From Utricularia gibba (lineage: Eukaryota; Streptophyta; Magnoliopsida; Lamiales; Lentibulariaceae), in the NCBI GenBank assembly GCA_002189035.1, contig NEEC01000189.1:1-56574 (forward strand): DNA of 56,574 nucleotides. The letters run 5' to 3'. Below are positions 49,690 to 56,574 of this stretch, in pieces (position 1 is the first letter of the stretch; each line of letters starts with the position of its first letter). Below the pieces are notes generated by a model. The model did not search any database. It was given only the letters and a program-made list of their open reading frames with translations, and was not told the DNA's origin. The translations under genes were made by a program, and so were the position numbers.

Positions 49690-51012
49690 GGTGCCCCCCG
49701 ACCCAAGGTTCGTTCGACTCCTGAGCCCAAATTCGACGAAAATCGTGATGCATTTTTTGAAGTTAGGATGTCATGAGCACCCCAAATGGTTTTCTGTCCA
49801 CAAGCTTTATATTTGAGGAGGCGCTCTCGAGGGGCACTAGGATCGGGCCGGAGTCGGGTCGGGCTCGGGCCCATAGTCATTTGTAGCCCGGCAAAAAAAG
49901 TGATCCATTTATTAACGTTGGGTTTTCGGCAGCTGCCTACATGGTTTCTGAAGGAAAAGCTTGTCGTTTTTGGGTGGGTGCTTTCGTTGGGAAGGGACCC
50001 AAGGTTCGGTTCGACTCCTGAGCCCAATGGGGTCCTATTCGACGAAAATCGTGATGCATTTTTTGAAGTTAGGATGTCATGAGCACCCCAAATGGTTTTC
50101 TTGTCCACAAGCTTTATATTTGAGGAGGCGCTCTCGAGGGGCAGGATCGGGCCGGAGGTCCGGCTCGGCCCCATAGTCATTTGTAGCCCGGCAAAAAATG
50201 TGATCCATTTATTAACGTTGGGTTTTCGGCACCTGCCTACATGGTTTGAAGGAAAAGCTTGTCGTTTTTGGGTGGGTGCTTTTGTTGGGAATTCATCCGG
50301 ACCCAAGGTTCGTTCGACTCCTGAGCCCAATGGGTCCTATTCGACGAAAATCGTGATGCATTTTTTGAAGTTAGGATGTCATGAGCACCCCAAATGGTTT
50401 TCTTGTCCACAAGCTTTATATTTGAGGAGGCGCTCTCGAGGGGCACCAGGATCGGGCCGGAGGTCAGGTCGGGCTCGGCCCATAGTCATTTGTAGCCCGG
50501 CAAAAAATGTGATCCATTTATTAACGTTGGGTTTTTCGGCACCTGCCTACATGTTTTGAAGGAAAAGCTTGTCGTTTTTGGGTGGGTGCTTTCGTTGGGA
50601 AGTTCATCCGGACCCAAGGTTCGTTCGACTCCTGAGCCCAATGGGGTCCTATTCGACGAAAATCGTGATGCATTTTTTGAAGTTAGGATGTCATGAGCAC
50701 CCCAAATGGTTTTCTTGTCCACAAGCTTTATATTTGAGGAGGCGCTCTCGAGGGGCACCAGGATCGGGCCGGAGGTCGGTCGGGCTCGGCCCCATAGTCA
50801 TTTGTAGCCCGGCAAAAAATGTGATCCATTTATTAACGTTGGGTTTTCGGCACCTGCCTACATGGTTTCTGAAGGAAAAGCTTCGTTTTTGGGTGGGTGC
50901 TGTTGTTGGAAATTCGTCCGGACCCAAGGTTCGGTTCGACTCCTGAGCCCAATGGGTCCTATCGTACTCATTAAGTTAGGATGTCATGAGCACCCCAAAT
51001 GGTTTTCAGCTT
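49690..51012 (+). other. Run of units with separate deletions
   Basis: Successive units are damaged at different places. At 49690-49735 there is TTTTTGGTGCCCCCCGACCC, and the CCAATGGGGTCCT step is lost. At 49991-50000 there is GAAGGGACCC, with the TCCGGA site gone. At 50140-50162 the tail is shortened, and at 50882 AAGCTTCG has lost GT. At 50960-51012 TCCTATCGTACTCATTAAG replaces the dyad region, and TTTTCAGC lacks the HindIII site. All remaining sequence is satellite. Confidence 0.75.
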
Positions 51013-51695
51013 TATATTTGAGGAGGCGCTCTCGAGGGGCACTAGGATCGGGCCGGAGGTCAGGTCGCTCGGCCCATAGTCATTTGTAGCCCGGCAAAAA
51101 AAGTGATCCATTATTAACGTTGGGTTTTCGGCACTGCCTACATGGTTTCTGAAGGAAAAGCTTGTCGTTTTTGGGTGGGTGCTTTGTTGGGAATTCATCC
51201 GGACCCAAGGTTCGGTTCGACTCCTGAGCCCAATGGGGTCCTATTCGACGAAAATCGTGATGCATTTTTTGAAGTTAGGATGTCATGAGCACCCCAAATG
51301 GTTTTCTTGTCCACAAGCTTTATTTTGAGGAGGCGCTCTCGAGGGGCACTAGGATCGGGCCGGAGGTCGGTCGGGCTCGGCCCCATAGTCATTTGTAGCC
51401 CGGCAAAAAAGTGATCCATTTATTAACGTTGGGTTTTCGGCACTGCCTACATGGTTTCTGAAGGAAAAGCTTGTCGTTTTTGGGTGGGTGCTTTGTTGGG
51501 AAGTTCGTCCGGACCCAAGGTTCTGTTCGACTCCTGAGCCCAATGGGTCCTATTCGACGAAAATCGTGATGCATTTTTTGAAGTTAGGATGTCATGAGCA
51601 CCCCAAATGGTTTTCTTGTCCACAAGCTTTATATTTGAGGAGGCGCTCTCGAGGGGCACCAGGATCGGGCCGGAGGTCAGGTCGGGCTCGGCCCC

Positions 51696-52319
51696 ATAGT
51701 CATTTGTAGCCCGGCAAAAAATGTGATCCATTTATTAACGTTGGGTTTTCGGCACCTGCCTACATGGTTTCTGAAGGAAAAGCTTGTCGTTTTTGGGTGG
51801 GTGCTTTCGTTGGGAAGTTCATCCGGACCCAAGGTTCTGTTCGACTCCTGAGCCCAATGGGTCCTATTCGACGAAAATCGTGATGCATTTTTTGAAGTTA
51901 GGATGTCATGAGCACCCCAAATGGTTTTCTTGTCCACAAGCTTTATATTTGAGGAGGCGCTCTCGAGGGGCACCAGGATCGGGCCGGAGGTCGGGTCGGG
52001 CTCGGCCCCATAGTCATTTGTAGCCCGGCAAAAAAAGTGATCCATTTATTAACGTTGGGTTTTCGGCACCTGCCTACATGGTTTGTGAAGGAAAAGCTTG
52101 TCGTTTTTGGGTGGGTGCTTTGTTGGATTCGTCCGGACCCAAGGTTCGGTTCGACTCCTGAGCCCAATCGGGTCCTATTCGACGAAAATCGTGATGCATT
52201 TTTTGAAGTTAGGATGTCATGAGCACCCCAAATGGTTTTCTTGTCCACAAGCTTTATATTTGAGGAGGCGCTCTCGAGGGGCACCAGGATCGGGCCGGAG
52301 GTCGGTCGGGCTCGGCCCC
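51696..52319 (+). repeat. Alpha-beta pair without gamma
   Basis: Alpha is 51696-52009 and beta 52010-52319. Beta has CCAATCGGG and TCGTCC but the ordinary CTTGTCCACAAG. The next unit begins with a GGCGGCACC duplication and is alpha-like, so gamma is absent. Confidence 0.75.
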
Positions 52320-53862
52320 ATAGTCATTTGTAGCCCGGCAAAAAATGTGATCCATTTATTAACGTTGGGTTTTCGGCGGCACCTGCCTACATGGTTTTGA
52401 AGGAAAAGCTTGTCGTTTTTGGGTGGGTGCTTTCGTTGGGAAGTTCATCCGGACCCAAGGTTCGTTCGACTCCTGAGCCCAATGGGGTCCTATTCGACGA
52501 AAATCGTGATGCATTTTTTGAAGTTAGGATGTCATGAGCACCCCAAATGGTTTTCTTGTCCACAAGCTTTATATTTGAGGAGGCGCTCTCGAGGGGCACT
52601 AGGATCGGGCCGGAGGTCGGTCGGGCTCGGCCCCATAGTCATTTGTAGCCCGGCAAAAAGTGATCCATTTATTAACGTTGGGTTTTCGGCACCTGCCTAC
52701 ATGGTTTCTGAAGGAAAAGCTTGTCGTTTTTGGGTGGGTGCTTTGTTGGGAAGTTCATCCGGACCCAAGGTTCGTTCGACTCCTGAGCCCAATGGGGTCC
52801 TATTCGACGAAAATCGTGATGCATTTTTTGAAGTTAGGATGTCATGAGCACCCCAAATGGTTTTCTTGTCCACAAGCTTTATATTTGAGGAGGCGCTCTC
52901 GAGGGGCACTAGGATCGGGCCGGAGGTCGGTCGGCTCGGCCCATAGTCATTTGTAGCCCGGCAAAAAAAGTGATCCATTTATTAACGTTGGGTTTTCGGC
53001 ACCTGCCTACATGGTTTCTGAAGGAAAAGCTTGTCGTTTTTGGGTGGGTGCTTTCGTTGGGAATTCATCCGGACCCAAGGTTCGTTCGACTCCTGAGCCC
53101 AATGGGGTCCTATTCGACGAAAATCGTGATGCATTTTTTGAAGTTAGGATGTCATGAGCACCCCAAATGGTTTTTTGTCCACAAGCTTTATATTTGAGGA
53201 GGCGCTCTCGAGGGGGCCGGAGGTCAGGTCGGGCTCGGCCCATAGTCATTTGTAGCCCGGCAAAAAATGTGATCCATTTATTAACGTTGGGTTTTCGGCA
53301 CCTGCCTACATGGTTTCTGAAGGAAAAGCTTGTCGTTTTTGGGTGGGTGCTTTGTTGGGAAATTCATCCGGACCCAAGGTTCGGTTCGACTCCTGAGCCC
53401 AATGGGTCCTATTCGACGAAAATCGTGATGCATTTTTTGAAGTTAGGATGTCATGAGCACCCCAAATGGTTTTCTTGTCCACAAGCTTTATATTTGAGGA
53501 GGCGCTCTCGAGGGGCACCAGGATCGGGCCGGAGGTCAGGTCGGGCTCGGCCCATAGTCATTTGTAGCCCGGCAAAAAAAGTGATCCATTTATTAACGTT
53601 GGGTTTTCGGCACTGCCTACATGGTTTCTGAAGGAAAAGCTTGTCGTTTTTGGGTGGGTGCTTTGTTGGGAATTCGTCCGGACCCAAGGTTCGGTTCGAC
53701 TCCTGAGCCCAATGGGGTCCTATTCGACGAAAATCGTGATGCATTTTTTGAAGTTAGGATGTCATGAGCACCCCAAATGGTTTTCTTGTCCACAAGCTTT
53801 ATATTTGAGGAGGCGCTCTCGAGGGGCACTAGGATCGGCCGGAGGTCGGGTCGGCTCGGCCC

Positions 53863-54795
53863 ATAGTCATTTGTAGCCCGGCAAAAAAGTGATCCATTTA
53901 TTAACGTTGGTTTTCGGCACTGCCTACATGTTTCTGAAGGAAAAGCTTGTCGTTTTTGGGTGGGTGCTTTCGTTGGGAAGTTCATCGGACCCAAGGTTCT
54001 GTTCGACTCCTGAGCCCAATGGGGTCCTATTCGACGAAAATCGTGATGCATTTTTTGAAGTTAGGATGTCATGAGCACCCCAAATGGTTTTCTTGTCCAC
54101 AAGCTTTATATTTGAGGAGGCGCTCTCGAGGGGCACCAGGATCGGGCCGGAGGTCAGGTCGGGCTCGGCCCCATAGTCATTTGTAGCCCGGCAAAAAATG
54201 TGATCCATTTATTAACGTTGGGTTTTCGGCACCTGCCTACATGGTTTTGAAGGAAAAGCTTGTCGTTTTTGGGTGGGTGCTTTGTTGGAAATTCGTCCGG
54301 ACCCAAGGTTCGGTTCGACTCCTGAGCCCAATCGGGTCCTATTCGACGAAAATCGTGATGCATTTTTTGAAGTTAGGATGTCATGAGCACCCCAAATGGT
54401 TTTCTCAACCACATGCTTTATATTTGAGGAGGCGCTCTCGAGGGGCACCAGGATCGGGCCGGAGGTCGTCGGCTCGGCCCATAGTCATTTGTAGCCCGGC
54501 AAAAAAAGTGATCCATTTATTAACGTTGGGTTTTCGGCAGCTGCCTACATGGTTTCTGAAGGAAAAGCTTGTCGTTTTTGGGTGGGTGCTTTTGTTGGGA
54601 AGTTCATCCGGACCCAAGGTTCGGTTCGACTCCTGAGCCCAATGGGGTCCTATTCGACGAAAATCGTGATGCATTTTTTGAAGTTAGGATGTCATGAGCA
54701 CCCCAAATGGTTTTCTTGTCCACAAGCTTTTTATTTGAGGAGGCGCTCTCGAGGGGCACTAGGATCGGGCCGGAGGTCAGGTCGGGCTCGGCCCC
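53863..54795 (+). repeat. Alpha-beta-gamma trimer, block 13
   Basis: Alpha is 53863-54172, beta 54173-54480 and gamma 54481-54795. Beta has CAACCACATGC (second HindIII site lost). Gamma has CAGCTGCC and TTTTGTTGGG but GGGAAGTTC in place of GGGAATTC, so it looks like a gamma/alpha mixture. Confidence 0.75.
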
Positions 54796-55107
54796 ATAGT
54801 CATTTGTAGCCCGGCAAAAAATGTGATCCATTTATTAACGTTGGTTTTCGGCACCTGCCTACATGGTTTTGAAGGAAAAGCTTGTCGTTTTTGGGTGGGT
54901 GCTTTCGTTGGGAAGTTCATCCGGACCCAAGGTTCGTTCGACTCCTGAGCCCAATGGGGTCCTATTCGACGAAAATCGTGATGCATTTTTTGAAGTTAGG
55001 ATGTCATGAGCACCCCAAATGGTTTTCTTGTCCACAAGCTTTATATTTGAGGAGGCGCTCTCGAGGGGCACCAGGATCGGGCCGGAGGTCAGGTCGGGCT
55101 CGGCCCC

Positions 55108-55726
55108 ATAGTCATTTGTAGCCCGGCAAAAAATGTGATCCATTTATTAACGTTGGGTTTTCGGCACTGCCTACATGGTTTCTGAAGGAAAAGCTTGTCG
55201 TTTTTGGGTGGGTGCTTTCGTTGGGAAGTTCATCCGGACCCAAGGTTCTGTTCGACTCCTGAGCCCAATGGGGTCCTATTCGACGAAAATCGTGATGCAT
55301 TTTTTGAAGTTAGGATGTCATGAGCACCCCAAATGGTTTTCTTGTCCACAAGCTTTATATTTGAGGAGGCGCTCTCGAGGGGCACCAGGATCGGGCCGGA
55401 GGTCAGGTCGGGCTCGGCCCATAGTCATTTGTAGCCCGGCAAAAAAAGTGATCCATTTATTAACGTTGGGTTTTCGGCACTGCCTACATGGTTTGTGAAG
55501 GAAAAGCTTGTCGTTTTTGGGTGGGTGCTTTGTTGGGAATTCCCGGACCCAAGGTTCGGTTCGACTCCTGAGCCCAATCGGGTCCTATTCGACGAAAATC
55601 GTGATGCATTTTTGAAGTTAGGATGTCATGAGCACCCCAAATGGTTTTCTCATCCACAAGCTTTATATTGAGGAGGCGCTCTCGAGGGGCACCAGGATCG
55701 GGCCGGAGGTCGGGTCGGCTCGGCCC
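55108..55726 (+). repeat. Alpha-beta pair without gamma
   Basis: Alpha is 55108-55420 and beta 55421-55726 (306 bp). Beta has GGGAATTCCCGG, CCAATCGGG and CTCATCCACAAG. The following unit has GGGAACTCGTCC and is not gamma. Confidence 0.75.
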
Positions 55727-56034
55727 ATAGTCATTTGTAGCCCGGCAAAAAAGTGATCCATTTATTAACGTTGGGTTTTCGGCACCTGCCTACATGGTTT
55801 TGAAGGAAAAGCTTGTCGTTTTTGGGTGGGTGCTTTGTTGGGAACTCGTCCGGACCCAAGGTTCGGTTCGACTCCTGAGCCCAATGGGGTCCTATTCGAC
55901 GAAAATCGTGATGCATTTTTTGAAGTTAGGATGTCATGAGCACCCCAAATGGTTTTCTTGTCCACAAGCTTTATATTTGAGGAGGCTCTCGAGGGCACTA
56001 GGATCGGGCCGGAGGTCAGGTCGAACTCGGGCCC

Positions 56035-56574
56035 ATAGTCATTTGTAGCCCGGCAAAAAAAGTGATCCATTTATTAACGTTGGGTTTTCGGCACCTGCCT
56101 ACATGTTTCTGAAGGAAAAGCTTGTCGTTTTTGGGTGGGTGCTTTCGTTGGGAAGTTCATCCGGACCCAAGGTTCTGTTCGACTCCTGAGCCCAATGGGG
56201 TCCTATTCGACGAAAATCGTGATGCATTTTTTGAAGTTAGGATGTCATGAGCACCCCAAATGGTTTTCTTCCACAAGCTTTATATTTGAGGAGGCGCTCT
56301 CGAGGGGCACTAGGATCGGCCGGAGGTCAGGTCGGCTCGGCCCATAGTCATTTGTAGCCCGGCAAAAAAGTGATCCATTTATTAACGTTGGGTTTTCGGC
56401 ACCTGCCTACATGGTTTCTGAAGGAAAAGCTTGTCGTTTTGGGTGGGTGCTTTGTTGGAATTCATCCGGACCCAAGGTTCGGTTCGACTCCTGAGCCCAA
56501 TCGGGTCCTATTCGACGAAAATCGTGATGCATTTTTTGAAGTTAGGATGTCATGAGCACCCCAAATGGTTTTCT
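56035..56574 (+). repeat. Alpha-beta pair cut by the window end
   Basis: Alpha is 56035-56343. A beta unit with CCAATCGGG starts at 56344 and is truncated at 56574 just after ATGGTTTTCT. The array therefore continues beyond the window. Confidence 0.8.

Larger units (their letters stand above)
1..56574. repeat. Satellite DNA array, ~312 bp unit, ~184 copies
   Basis: The entire window is a head-to-tail tandem repeat. The landmark GATGTCATGAG recurs at 221, 531, 844, 1157, 1469, 1782, 2095, 2409, 2720, 3034 and so on to 56546, with normal spacing of 310-314 bases. All units lie in the same orientation. No spacer, transposon, telomere repeat, rRNA, tRNA or unique sequence interrupts the array. 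It begins inside one unit and ends inside another, so its true size is larger than the window. Each unit carries two HindIII sites (AAGCTT), usually one XhoI site (CTCGAG) and one TCCGGA site. Long homogeneous arrays like this are typical of eukaryotic heterochromatin, including centromeres, subtelomeres and knobs. The family and species are not recognised. A ribosomal intergenic-spacer subrepeat is less likely at this copy number. Confidence 0.97.

Noticed and set aside
49656-50330. Longest open frame (224 codons, minus strand) and many others of 60-203 codons on both strands
   Set aside because: They translate the satellite itself. They occur in several frames on both strands, start and stop at arbitrary unit positions, and break at every one-base gap. 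There is no conserved frame, no domain and no flanking gene structure.
1-56574. CRISPR array
   Set aside because: The repeat is ~312 bp with no unique spacers between short repeats, so the structure is a contiguous satellite.
1-56574. Ribosomal intergenic-spacer subrepeats
   Set aside because: Such arrays are usually far smaller and flanked by rRNA genes or promoter sequence. Nothing of the kind appears in 56 kb.
1-56574. Fixed higher-order repeat of constant length
   Set aside because: Trimer blocks recur at widely varying unit spacing (5 to about 26) with no shared divisor, so no constant higher-order period is supported by eye.

Overview
The whole 56,574-base window is one uninterrupted tandem satellite DNA array. 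I see no gene I would defend, no RNA gene and no mobile element. A unit of about 312 bp repeats head to tail from the first base to the last. A hand count of one landmark (GATGTCATGAG) gives about 184 copies, and the array runs off both ends of the window. Such a long, homogeneous, gene-free array points to a eukaryotic heterochromatic block (centromeric, pericentromeric, subtelomeric or knob). A plant is my best guess because the unit is built on a ~156 bp sub-period, but I do not recognise the family and cannot name the taxon.

Unit structure. Taking the unit to start at ATAGTCATTTG, each copy is a diverged dimer of two subunits of about 155-160 bp. The first half (H1) and second half (H2) align along their whole length at roughly 60-65% identity by eye. 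Shared landmarks are GTGATCCAT/GTGATGCAT, a GCACC box, ATGGTTTT, and a HindIII site in each half 155-159 bp apart. A stretch of H2 around a small dyad (ACGA-AAA-TCGT) is nearly invariant. H1 and the end of the unit carry most of the variation.

Higher-order structure. Units fall into recognisable classes. Alpha has CTTTCGTTGGGAAGTTC. Beta has CCAATCGGG, usually with TCGTCC and CTCACC/CTCAACC in place of CTTGTCC. Gamma usually has CAGCTGCC and a GGGAATTC EcoRI site. Seventeen beta units were found. Each is preceded by an alpha-like unit, and thirteen are followed by gamma. The alpha-beta-gamma trimer (about 925-940 bp) recurs at irregular spacing (5, 6, 7, 8, 9, 15, 20 or more units), so there is register memory but no fixed higher-order period.

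Layout. 1-22,125 is regular. 22,126-23,275 is a rearranged island with truncations and patches that alternate between H1 and H2. 23,276-27,250 is regular. 27,255-27,745 is a degenerate patch. 29,955 is a half-unit deletion. 46,975-47,235, 48,574-48,598 and 49,690-51,012 hold clustered deletions. The rest is regular. Most copy-to-copy differences are one-base gaps rather than substitutions, so some of the variation may be long-read consensus error. Open reading frames of up to 224 codons occur on both strands, but they are a by-product of a unit length near a multiple of three and are not annotated as genes.
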